Part shown: piece by piece, positions 40,892-51,100 of the stretch
Position numbering within the stretch: the first letter of the stretch is position 1
Layout of the letters: every line of letters starts with the position of its first letter
DNA from: Schizophyllum amplum
Lineage: Eukaryota; Basidiomycota; Agaricomycetes; Agaricales; Schizophyllaceae
Direction: 5' to 3'
DNA: 64,000 bases
Assembly (NCBI GenBank): GCA_007026445.1
Contig: VDMD01000104.1
Location: 17,265 to 81,264 of the forward strand
Notes under the pieces: generated by a model
The model's input: only the letters and a program-made list of their open reading frames with translations
What the model was told of the DNA's origin: nothing
The model's database searches: none
Position numbers and translations under genes: made by a program

Positions 40892-42685
40892 ATGTCTCAC
40901 GACTCCGCGCCGTCAACGAGCGCGCCGATCTCGGAGCAGATTCAGACCAGCGAAGGATCCTCGTCGCAGCTTGACATCCGGATTGAGAGTGTCGACGCCG
41001 AGATCGCACGACTACGCGCACTCCGCCGGCAGCTTGTAGCCGAACTACAACTCCATCGCCCTGCGCCCGCGTGCCGGGTCCCCGCAAAGCTCCTCTCGGA
41101 AATCTTCATCCATCTCGCACAGTCGAATCTCGTGGGCTACAAATCCGAGACAGAGGGCAAGGACTACGCCGCGCACCTCATTGCCACCACCGTCGCGTGC
41201 GTCTGCGTCTGCTGGCGCGCCGTCGCGCTCGCTACGCCGCCGCTGTGGTCTCGCATCCATGTCGATGAACAGAGTCGGCTCCTTGATGCGTATGTCCGCG
41301 CCTGCATCGCGCGTTCTCGCGAACACGGCCTAGAGATTGTATGCGCGGCGGCGAGGCATCTTCCAGAAGTGGTTGCTCGTATTCTTCCTCATGCGCCGCG
41401 ATGGGAGTCGATATCGCTTGGTGGGTTCTTCAGGGACTTCTGCTCGATTGCGCCGGGCCACCATTTCGCGCGCCTGCGGGACGCCAGTCTTTCGATCAAC
41501 TCGCTGGTCGACAACGAAGCGGGCACATTTGAGTTTCTCGCCAATGCACCCTCGCTGAGGCGGGTGCGCGTCAATGCGACGAACACCATATATCACGAGC
41601 CAACCAAGCTTCCGTCCTCGTGGCAACTCGCGAGATTGCACCTCGACCTAGACGACATATGCCACCTGAGGCCGCTTGTCGCCACACTTGCTCAATACCA
41701 GGCGACCCTCGAGGACCTCATTTGTGCGTTTGACGACGACATCCGGTCCTCTACGTTGGAAGGGGTTATAGATCCGATCCAACTTCCTGTTCTTGGGAGC
41801 ATCGAGCTTAGCCGTCACGCGTTCATGTTGTTCTCGTACCTCAACGCGCCAAAAATTAGCGAGATCATCTTCATTGATACAGAAGCTCATAACGGTCTAC
41901 CATACGGTCGCCTGCTGACTTTCCTAACGCTTCCATCGTCACCTCTTACGCATCTGTGTCGTCTGCGCCTGATGGAAACCTACCACGCCTTCGACGAGGA
42001 GACAAGCGAGGGACTGCTTCGATGTTTGGAGCTGACGGATGAGCTACAGGAGCTCGATATCTCGTGCTCGGTCTATAGCACGTTCGCGTTCGGCTACTCT
42101 GACTGGATGGGCGAGGACATGTCGCTCACGCTCTGGACCGGGCTTGCGGTGCGCGAAGGAAGGCGGCCGGTCCTGCCGAACCTGCATGTGCTCAGGCTGT
42201 ATCTCGGCACAGAGTACCTCACGTACCAGCAGCGGAGAGATAATCGTGACTCCCTGACTGTAATGGCTCTGTCGCGGCAGAGCGCGCGTCGTGCAGGGAA
42301 GGCAGGTGGTCGCGCTCGAACGTGTCGAGGTGGACGAATCTTTAGTTTATTGAGTCGATTTAGCGCGAGAGGATACAAAGGTTTGCGAATGTATACGGTA
42401 CGATATGATGAAGGCGCAAGCGGTGTCGAAGAAAGCCAAGGGGATCGACGAACAAAGAACATTCGTGTTTGGTTCCATTTGGATTCGACGATTACTCGAT
42501 TTGGTCAGGCCATTGTTCTCTTGTGTCTCCCCATCATGCTGCTCCTTCGGTCGCGCCTCCCCCGGACGGCGTCAGTTGAAGCGCCTCAGTGCTACAGTGA
42601 CCCGAGTGGCGCGGGCTATACTACAACGTTCTCGAAGCTCATCCTCGACGCTCCACAACTTCAACGGCGACCGCGGACTCGTTGA
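40892..42685 (+). CDS. F-box-like / LRR protein, right arm, frameshifted C-terminus
   Basis: The ATG at 40892 (MSHDSAPSTSAPISEQIQT) follows an apparent 5'UTR intron (gtacat near 40805, cacag at 40887). A coiled segment (LDIRIESVDAEIARLRALRR) precedes the F-box-like core (CRVPAKLLSEIFIHLAQSN, HLIATTVACVCVCWRAVALA). LRRs follow, nearly identical to the left copy. Near 42277-42283 two bases are missing relative to the left copy (aagagagcacgcg versus cagagcgcgcg). The ancestral end is therefore lost and the frame reads about 130 extra codons into downstream sequence, including a hydrophobic run (QAIVLLCLPIMLLLRS) that belongs to the next gene. The predicted 597 aa protein is an F-box/LRR body with a chimeric tail. 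It may be non-functional or tail-anchored. Confidence 0.72.
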   Translation: MSHDSAPSTSAPISEQIQTSEGSSSQLDIRIESVDAEIARLRALRRQLVAELQLHRPAPACRVPAKLLSEIFIHLAQSNLVGYKSETEGKDYAAHLIATTVACVCVCWRAVALATPPLWSRIHVDEQSRLLDAYVRACIARSREHGLEIVCAAARHLPEVVARILPHAPRWESISLGGFFRDFCSIAPGHHFARLRDASLSINSLVDNEAGTFEFLANAPSLRRVRVNATNTIYHEPTKLPSSWQLARLHLDLDDICHLRPLVATLAQYQATLEDLICAFDDDIRSSTLEGVIDPIQLPVLGSIELSRHAFMLFSYLNAPKISEIIFIDTEAHNGLPYGRLLTFLTLPSSPLTHLCRLRLMETYHAFDEETSEGLLRCLELTDELQELDISCSVYSTFAFGYSDWMGEDMSLTLWTGLAVREGRRPVLPNLHVLRLYLGTEYLTYQQRRDNRDSLTVMALSRQSARRAGKAGGRARTCRGGRIFSLLSRFSARGYKGLRMYTVRYDEGASGVEESQGDRRTKNIRVWFHLDSTITRFGQAIVLLCLPIMLLLRSRLPRTASVEAPQCYSDPSGAGYTTTFSKLILDAPQLQRRPRTR

Positions 42686-42970
42686 TCGAGCGCTTGCCCT
42701 CTCCCCCGCAGTCTGCGCCTCCTATATGTGCAGGAGGCGCAGCACATGAAAGTGCTCTCAATGCAGCGTACATATGTGTATGGCACGCGTGTCCAGCTCG
42801 CGTGCCCTCTTAGACCCGCGATCGGCGTTTTGTTTGGCGACGGGCGTTCAGGACACTGGTATGGGATATACCAGGGATATACTCACCGTCGACGAGGTGA
42901 GTGGCATATATCATACTGCTTCGTGGTGCTTACTGACGCGTACCAGATCTCATCGAATTCGCCAATCCCA
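42478..42970 (+). pseudogene. Right-arm copy of the signal-anchor protein remnant
   Basis: It is the counterpart of 10502-10994. LDSTITRFGQAIVLLCLPIM and PRTASVEAPQCYSD are preserved, and after a stop a second segment corresponds to the left RLNDLHLYGARV region. A gtgagt follows at about 42896. Relative to the left copy the ATG has become TTG and there are indels. It overlaps the runaway tail of the frameshifted F-box gene. Confidence 0.4.
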
Positions 42971-43452
42971 GTTCCTGAAAGTCGTCAGTGTCCCTTCCGC
43001 AAACCCTTCCTTCAGGAGCAATAGCGCTTGCTCTTCAGTACCGCCTCGCAACCTCCTCCACCTCACGAAATGACAATCCTTCCGGTACAAATGGACAAGC
43101 ACATATGAAGATGGATGTCTTCATCTTCATCGCTCGAAAGCGCAGGGCTCATCCCGCTAGCAAAGCTAAGTAAGCCCGGTGCAACGTGCGTCCTCGTATC
43201 CTTCTCTTTTCTCCCTCTTTAACCACGTCTTCAGACGGATCTGCCGCACCTCGGGCAAGATCATGACGGCCTTTCCCTCCTCACCATACGCTCGCGCGTA
43301 CGACCTTCGTCCATGCGCAGTCGCGATGCGAGTCTCGTTGGCATGAGTCCGCCCATGGCTCTCTCCCTTCGACCTCGTCCTCTTCCTCTCCGCCGGCATC
43401 ATCAAGCACACATGCAAAGGGTCCCGTATACGTACGTCTCCGTACCCTCCGC
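42971..43452. other. Spacer within the duplicated block
   Basis: It probably contains decayed upstream exon sequence of the next membrane-protein remnant (ending near gtatacgtacgt at about 43435). No frame is convincing. Confidence 0.35.
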
Positions 43453-43854
43453 TTGTCTCCCTTTCTAACCATGACATGCACAGTCAAATTTCTCATACCA
43501 GACGCACAAGACGAGCAAGCCTACCATGTCCGCGAACATGCGATCGAATTCAAGTCCCTCGTATCTCGCGTCGCCGTCGATTCAGCGCGCACAGGCATCC
43601 CATCTCCCCGATCGTACCGCGTCGATGGCAAGGCTCCGGCACCTCTGCAAGCCCATATACGACCGTCTTCCCTGGACACCACCCTCGTCGTCTTCACCAT
43701 CGTTATCCGGCTCGCAGCTGTCAGGTCGCGCTTCTCCGTCTACGTGTTCCTCACTACCATGCGCCGCCCATATGCATTCATCATAGCCTTCGACGTATTC
43801 AACCCTCGTGCATCCGACAGCGCGACGTTCTTCGCACGTTGGGGGACCGCTTGA
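43453..43854 (+). pseudogene. Right-arm copy of the membrane-protein remnant
   Basis: FLIPDAQDEQAYHVREHAIE and RSYRVDGKAPAPLQAHIRPS match the left copy at 9650-10200. The hydrophobic span is broken by Arg (VVFTIVIRLAAV). The exon acceptor is at about 43482 (gcacag). The sequence after the hydrophobic span differs from the left arm. Family unknown. Confidence 0.4.
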
Positions 43855-44484
43855 ATATCGCGTTCGAGTTCGAGCTCGATGCGTACGAGCTCATAGCTCG
43901 ACCCGCGTTCGCCGACTAGGACTGGACGTAGAAGAACCACCTTCAACCGCGTCCGCCTTCTTCCGGGTCCGGCTTCTCATCCCGCCTTCGGCTTCCAGGC
44001 GACTACGCGCGAGGATTTGCCAGTCCTATATGATCCCGAAGTCGGTGTTCCGTCATCTGGAGGGTGCGCTTGCTGGTCGACGAACTAGGAGAGAAGGTGG
44101 GGCGGGGAAGGGGATGCGTGGGCCGATGCGCTGGGAGGGCATATGTTGTAGAGCGCTAGGCTGGTGGAGGACGTTTTAGCCTATGTACTGAGGAAGGATT
44201 TAGGCGAGTGAGCTCTCTCGACGAGTGAATAGTTCTGTTCGACTTTTTAGATGGCAATATATATGGTTCTGTGTCACATGTCACTAGTTCACTGGCAGGT
44301 GACCTTCAGCAACGATGACGCACGCGCGCTCGGTCACGTCGGTGGCCTTTCTCTCTTTCTCTTTGACTAACGGTGTCGATCTACGACTGTGTTCCGAGTG
44401 TCGGTACGTCCAGGTGAGTTTCACCTTTCGAAAGCTTAGGCGGGTACAGTACTTGTACTAACGCTACGGACAGCATACGACGCT

Positions 44485-45989
44485 ATGTCGCGCGATGATC
44501 CGCCGACGAGGGCGCTCGCCACAGATACGGCGAGTCCCTCTAGTATCACGGCCTTCGTTCCGGCCCCTCCATGTTCAACCAGCGAAGAACTATCCTCGCG
44601 GTCCGCACCACTAATCGAGAACCTCGACGCCGACATGGCACGCATGGGCGCGCTACGTCAACCGGTAGCCGACTTACAGCTCAGGCGCGCGGCGCCCGTG
44701 TACCGGCTCCCCGCGGAACTCCTCTCGGAGATCTTCATCTACCTTGCAGAGTCGGATTTCCTAGGCTACAACTCCAGGAAAGAGGGAGAGCACTACGCCG
44801 CGCATCTCATCGCTGTTACCGTGGCGTATGTTTGCGTCTTCTGGCGCGCCACCGCGCTTGGTACACCGCGACTATGGTCGCGCATCAGGGTCGGCTATGC
44901 GACCCGCCATCTCGATGCGTATGTCGGCACCTGTGTCAAGCTGTCCAAACAACACACGCTGGACATCCATTGCACGTCGTCAATGCATATGCCTGCCGTG
45001 GTCGCCCTTACACTCCCTCATGCACAACGATGGGGATCGATCTGCCTCCATGGGCTCTTTGAGGACTTCTGCTCGATCCCATTAGGACACCATTTCGCCA
45101 GACTGCGGGAGGCCGATCTGGCGATTGATCCGCCGATTGACGACGAAGCGCGCGCATTCGAGTTTCTCGCTGATGCACCCTCCCTGCGGCGGGTTGAGGT
45201 CTATGGGGTGACCTCCTCAGACTACGAGCCGACAAAGCTGCCGTCGTCGTGGGAGCTTACGAGATTGCAGGTCGATGTAGACGACAGGTGCCGCGTGAGG
45301 CCCCTCGTCGCCATGTTTGCTCAGTACCAGGCAACTCTCGAGAACCTCGCTTGCATGTTCGACGACTACATCCCCCATGGAGTTGTGGGAGAGGGAGTCA
45401 TCGACCCGATCCAATTTCCTGCTCTTAGGAGTATCGAGCTCAGCGTCCACGCGTTCAGGTTGCTCCCGTACATCATCGCGCCCAACATTCGCAACATCAC
45501 CTTGATCAACATGGACGAGGACAAATATTCGTACACGTGCCTGTTGGCATTTCTCATTTTCCCTTCCGCGTCGCCGCTCAGACATCTGCGCCGCCTTTCT
45601 ATGATGGAGAAACACCATTTCAATGACTCGGAGGACGCCAGCTTCACGCTCCTTGCATGCTTGGCGTTGATGGATGACCTGCAGGAGCTCAAAATCGAGT
45701 GCACTGCCGCCAGATAATAGTATGGATGGCATGGTATGGAGCGCACTTGAGCACGATGTTCGTGCTCTGGCGCGGGCTCACAGTGCGAAAGGGAGCACGG
45801 CCGAGTCTTCCGGGTCTGCGTTCGCTTGAGCTGTCTCTCGGCACCGAGAAGCTCCCAGCAGAGACCCGCGAAGCCCAGCGTGACTGGCTGACTGTCATGA
45901 TCTGCTCACGGAAGACAGCCTGCGTCGTAGAGGGAAGAGAAGTGGTTGCGCTCGAGGTGATCAAAGTTGACGAGACATTGGATCTGTAG
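44485..45989 (+). pseudogene. Third F-box-like gene, C-terminal frame split at about 45710
   Basis: The ATG at 44485 (MSRDDPPTRALATDTASPSS) follows a 5'UTR intron at about 44404-44473 (gtacgt..ggacag). The F-box-like core (VYRLPAELLSEIFIYLAESD, HLIAVTVAYVCVFWRATALG) and LRRs run in one frame to a stop at 45717 (410 aa). The family C-terminus (WMAWYGAHLSTMFVLWRGLT through GREVVALEVIKVDE) continues in another frame to 45989. The truncated left-arm copy has the same 26-base spacing at this point, so the shift predates the duplication or is a feature of this subfamily. The 410 aa product could still be made; an alternative is an unrecognised intron. Confidence 0.6.
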
Positions 45990-46000
45990 GTAGAAATGGC

Positions 46001-46500
46001 TAGATACGACGAAGAAAAGGTACAGCAAGGAATACAATTTGCTGGGTCGCGCGCGACACGGGCCGGGGCGGCGGGCCGATCGATGCGTGGGAATGTTGAC
46101 TTTTGCCCCGATGCCGCATGCCTCATGCCGGTCTTTTACTGACTGATTGCTACAACAAAAGGAACGCCAAACTCGGCTATTGTGCCTGCACTTATATGCC
46201 CTCGCAGTCCAAGCAAGCAAACCCATGTCTCGACGACAGTCCAATCATCACGACGCTCCTCGGCTCGGAGCCGCTTTGCACACATGGTGACGGCGGAAGG
46301 CATCCGTTGAGCATATGCCAATGAGTTTCCTGTAGGTGGGTTATCCTCAAATTCTGTGCTCGTCGTGCAAAGTGACGAGCGCGCGCTTACACAGTTGTAC
46401 GACAGGATGCCTCGGTCAGCGGCTTGATGCGGGACAGCCCATAAAAGACCTCGTCGCCCTTGCTCTCGACGTTCATCATTGCCTCATCGACGGTCCTCTC
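46001..46500. other. Intergenic, upstream region of the MFS gene
   Basis: A cataaaag lies at about 46440, 60 bp before the ATG, and may be the core promoter. Nothing else was recognised. Confidence 0.4.
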
Positions 46501-48627
46501 ATGTCTACTGGAGACCACGTTCGGGAGCGGGACAACGTGCCCGAACAGGGGACTGATGTTCCTCGCGCTGTGCCGAGTCTGGCAAAGGCCATCGCGATCA
46601 CCGCTGTGTGTACGACCGCGATGGGCGTGAACGTGAGTGGCGAGTTTTGTGCTCCGGATCGCACCGGATACTGACTCTTGCAGATCGCGAACACAACGGC
46701 CGTCGCGATCGCGCTGCCTACGATCGGTAGCGACCTCGAAATTCAGCAAGACCAGCTGCAGTGGCTCACAAACGCGTACGCGCTAAGCTCAGTGAGTAGC
46801 GCGCTCTCTCGGTAGAACCTACCTAATGTGTTTCAGGGATGTCTTTTACTCATGTTCGGACGGATCGCGGACGTGTATGGGAGGAAGAAGACGTTCTTGG
46901 GTGGCGCTTTGTGGCTATTCGCCTTCGCCTTAGGATGCGCCTTCGTTGACGGTACGTACGCCACCTCGCAGACGATGCCCGTCTCACGCTCGTGCAGATT
47001 CTTTGACGTTGATGGTTCTCCGAGGGGTGCAAGGCGCTGGTGGCGCAGCTATTATCCCCGCCGCTGTGCGTAGCCTTCATATTCTCTAACGACCATGTCT
47101 TGATCGTCCTAGACTAGCTAGGCATTCTGGCGGACTCATTCCCCCCATCACGAGCACGCTCGATCGCTTTCGCCACATTTTCTGCCGGCGCTCCTGCTGG
47201 CGGTACATTGGGCACCATAGTTGGCGGCGCGTTGACCCAGTACACGAGGTGGGCTTTCCAAATCCCTTTCCTTTGATCCTTCCCTCACAGTCATATCGAC
47301 AGCAAAACGTGGCGTGCTTCCTTTTACTTCCTTGCTGGGCTCGCCGGTCTCTGTTTCCTCGGTGGACTGTACGCTATTCGCCGGGATCCTCCGTCGCAGG
47401 AGAAGGATCGGCGCGTCGACTGGCTAGGGTCAATCCTCGTTACGGCCGGGCTAACGTTCATTCTCTTCATCCTCGCTCAAGGAGAGATCGCCCAGCCGAA
47501 GCAATGGGGCACGCCGTGTACGTTGTGTTTGCTTCTACCATTCGATAACTCATTCCCTTTCAGACATCATCGCTTTACTTGTCGTAGGCGTCTTTCTCAT
47601 CACCGTCTTTGTCGCGTGGCAGTAGTGAGTTCGTGTTTTATCGTGTATCGACTCAGCTTATGATGTCTACTCCAGCTACCTCGAGCGTAAACAGGACGAT
47701 CCCAGCGCACCCTACTCCGTCTGGACGCCTCCGCCTCTCATGCGCCCGTCATTATTCGCTCGTGCCCGCGGCCGGTACGGCGTCCAAATGCTGATCGCCT
47801 TTTCGAACTGGTGTGCTTTCCTCGGCTGGCAGTTCTGGTCGCAAGTGAGCCGCGCGAGCTCGCTTCGTTCACCTCTCACTGACACATATCTCTTGTAGCT
47901 GTTCTATCAAGAGTATCAGGGCTATGGGCCCATGCTCGCTGGCGTGCGCTACATTCCCATGCTCATCACCGGCCTCATGTGCAACCTCTTCATCGCCTTC
48001 TTCGTCGCACGCGTCAGCATAGTGTGGCTAATGTGTAAGTGTTCACCAGAGATGTGGGGCTACCGAGGTACTGATACTACTCCCAGCCCTCGGGACGCTG
48101 ATCACCTCTATTGCTGCGCTGCTTTTCGCGGTCATCGATCCGGACGCGACGTACTGGGCGTTCGGCTTTCCCGCCGCCATCACTTCCGTTTTCGGTGCGG
48201 ACTTCGTGTTCGCCGGTGGGACGATCTTCATCGCCAAGATATCGCGCCCGCACGAGCAGAGCGTCAGTGGTGGGCTGTACAACACCATGATCCAGGTGCG
48301 TCCTACTACTTTTCCCTAGACTCGCGCGCGCTGACGCGCCTCTAGCTGGGCACCTCCATAGGCATCGCGGTATCGACTGTGGTCTATGACAATGTACAAG
48401 AGATGTCGATGGACCGCGGTCGCTCGTCCCGTGAGGCGGAGCTCGACGCGTATCACGCGGCGCAGTGGACGGCGTTCGGGTTTGGCATTCTGGCAAGTCT
48501 GCTCGCAGTCGCATTCCTTCGCGGCGTCGGTATCGTTGGGAATAAGGAGGTCAAGACAGAGGAAGAGAAGGATGAGGAGCAGACGGCGGTGATCTCGACG
48601 GGCGACGGGGCGCGGGAGAAGGTGTAG
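46501..48627 (+). CDS. MFS transporter, DHA2/Atr1-like drug:proton antiporter
   Basis: Eleven exons: 46501-46632, 46684-46791, 46837-46951, 46998-47065, 47118-47248, 47303-47517, 47564-47624, 47676-47844, 47899-48034, 48087-48295 and 48346-48627, for 541 aa. Introns are 45-54 bp and all junction phases agree. The first helix region carries ANTTAVAIALPTIGSDL. Motif A is GRIADVYGRKKTF. VLRGVQGAGGAAIIPAALG follows, and the antiporter motif C-like GAPAGGTLGTIVGGAL. Many hydrophobic spans follow, ending in a charged cytosolic tail (KTEEEKDEEQ). This fits the fungal DHA2 family (Atr1/Amf1-like plasma-membrane exporters); the substrate cannot be read from sequence. The coding region looks fully intact, unlike the neighbouring F-box copies. 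Confidence 0.88.
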
Positions 48628-48808
48628 CTCTACTTGAATTGTACTTACCATCTGCAATGAACGAGGCCGAGCACATCGAAACGACGGGAGCAGGAGAGTG
48701 CGAGGACAGTCCTTCATTGAAGGGAGATGTTGCATGACAGCGAGCAAGAACGGCGGCCGCCGCCGCCAGTATACGCCAGCGTCCTTCCCTGTTCTGATCT
48801 CACTGTGC

Positions 48809-50364
48809 TCAAATCCTCTGATACCCTTCCTTCCCCTGATATACTGGTTCAATCACCTCATCCTTCGCCTTCAGCTCTTCCTTCAGGTGCTTGACTTCCT
48901 CTTCTTTTTCTCTCAATGCCTCATCCTTCACTCTAAACGCCTCATCATTCTCCTTCAGCACCTCCTCCATCAATCTCGCCGCCCCCTCCAGCCGCAGCAT
49001 CGCATTCTCGCTCCGTGCCAGCGTCCCATCGCGTTGTAGGACCTAAGGTCATCAGAGATCAGGCTCGCTTCGCAGGCGAGCAGGTAACAAACAATAGAAG
49101 ACGAGAAAGAGGAGGGGGGAGAGGACGAGCGAAGACGGGGAGCGAGGACGAGCGACGACGGGGAGCGAGGAGCAGCCACGCCGGGGAGTGAGGAAGAGCG
49201 AAGGCGAGGGCGACGAGGAGCAAAGAAGGGGCGCGTGGACGATCAAGATCGAGTGAGCAAGGGATAGTGAAAAGGAAGGGGAACGAGGAGAAACGAAAGG
49301 GGTGGCAAAAAGAGCAAAGGAGAGGCGGGAGGGCGATCAGAAGGATGAGCGCGGAGGGCCGACAGATGCAGGAAGGCGCAAGAAGACGGAGGAAGGCGCA
49401 GGAAGACGGAGGATGACGACGAGCGGGCAGGATGATAAGAATAGGGAGAACATCCGGGTCGCGGTGACAGGACAATCAGACGCGAACGTAGACATAAGCG
49501 AGAATAGATGGACGCGAGAAAAACACGAAACGGACGCTCGAGTGAACGAGGGCAGACGACGAAAACGCCGGAGACAATCCAGACAGAACCAGTCACACAC
49601 CTGCGTGGCGAGCGTCGCGATCTGTGCGTCCTGTTTGGATAGCTGGGTGCGGAGGCGGGCAATGAGGGCGCCAGTCTCGGCGTGCAAGGCGTGAACGTCG
49701 CCCGACTGCGCGAGAGCGTTGCCTGTTTGGGCATGGAGACGCTCGAGCTATCAAGAGCATCAGCAACGGTCCGAGAGGCGAGATGAGAGCGAAGGAGATG
49801 AAGAGGCGAGTTAGAAACGAGAGGAAGAGGTGGACGCGCTCGATCAGGACCGAACGCCAACGATGATGTCCGACCGCTTCGTCACGCCATTCCCCGATTC
49901 TCCGGTCAATGAAAGGCGTGGAACGAGAAACGAGACGGTGAGGTCAAGGCGAATGGAGGCGAAGATGGGAACGAACATGCCGAAGAGGCGAGTATAACAA
50001 AGATGCGAGTATATCAAGAGACTAGTGCAGCGAAGAGGAGAGTAGAGCAAAGACTCGAGCACAGCAAAGATTGGGAGAGGTGACAATGGAAGAAGGCGAC
50101 GATGGACGGAGGCAAAGAGGCGAGTGCAGCGAAAATTGGGAAAGAGGGGATGAGGGCAGTAGAAAAATGGTGACATGGAACTTCGAGGAGAAAAGAACTT
50201 GGGGGAGGTAAAGTACACACCTGATCAATCAGCGGCGTCGGCGGACGATGGCCCTCGTCATCGTGAGTCCCTTGGTCATACACAGCGTACGGGGTCTCCC
50301 CCTCGCTTGCGTGTGTGTCGGTGTCTGAATGCGGCCCTAAGACATCGTAAGGCTTTGAGTGCAT
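48809..50364 (-). CDS. Small coiled-coil protein with unusually long, repeat-filled introns
   Basis: Exons are 50364-50221 (MHSKPYDVLGPHSDTDTHAS to PPTPLIDQ), 49747-49601 (LERLHAQTGNALAQ to IATLATQ) and 49042-48809 (VLQRDGTLARSENAMLRLEG to KEGYQRI), all phase 0, about 174 aa. The last two exons are heptad-rich coiled coil (EEVLKENDEAFRVKDEALRE, KEEEVKHLKEELKAKDEVIE). Introns are 473 bp (50220-49748) and 558 bp (49600-49043), roughly ten times the local norm. They are filled with degenerate purine-rich repeats (gagcgaagacggggagcgagg; ggaaggcgcaagaagacgg; gcgagtatancaaag). An extra small exon inside them cannot be excluded. Function is unknown. It lies tail-to-tail with the MFS gene, 181 bp apart. 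Confidence 0.55.
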
Positions 50365-51100
50365 TGTTCTGCGGTGATTGTATGCAACTCCAGGGCAATG
50401 GAGGTCGTTCGCCGTGAGGTGGCGATGATCAAGCGCCGAGATTTGAGCAGACGCTCCGACGTGCTTCGATATTCTGAGCATAATCAGGCCCCCGGCGCGC
50501 CGAGCGCTGTGCATAGACGTACGGGGGGAGTCAGGCGCGCGCGAAGTTCAGAACAAGGATGAGATGATGCAAGAAGGATGATGCATGAATGGTCGTCAAA
50601 GACAAGGTTGAAGCTGTTGACAGTACGTGACGTGTGCAACACGTGCAACTTTGACGGCGCTCCAACCGGCGTGCGCAAACATATTGCAGACTCGGATACT
50701 AAAATCGGGGCCCGTATTGAATATGAGTACGATTGTATCTACTTAATCTAGGTGTATGGAAAGGAGCGAGACAGAAGACGAGGAAGAAATCATACCGATA
50801 GCGAATTCGTGTACTCACTTACGAGTCAGCAGAGACTCGCCCCGACAGATGTTCTCGCCGTACTTGACGACTCGCCTGGGTGGAGTGCATGAGTAGCTTC
50901 GCTATGCACATCGGCGTGTATATTGCAATGACTCCAGGTCCTCCCTCGCTGCTCGTTCGCTCGTCCACACACGTTTGCCGACCGCGTCTGCGCGTTCGTT
51001 GCCGAGCTCTGCACGTTCGCTGTCGAATCCTGCGCGCCTGGTTATTGTCGAACTCGGTATAGCCGCTCTCGATACTGCTTGTTGTCAACCGCATGCCGCC
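50365..51100. other. Intergenic, nothing recognised
   Basis: It is the transition from unique sequence to the repeat mosaic. No gene, terminus or array is clear. Confidence 0.35.

Larger units (their letters stand above)
40690..46000 (+). repeat. Right arm of the inverted segmental duplication
   Basis: It is collinear with 8594-12805 read on the other strand. It is longer by about 1.1 kb because it keeps the 5' part of the third F-box gene (44261-45410) that the left arm lost. Confidence 0.85.
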
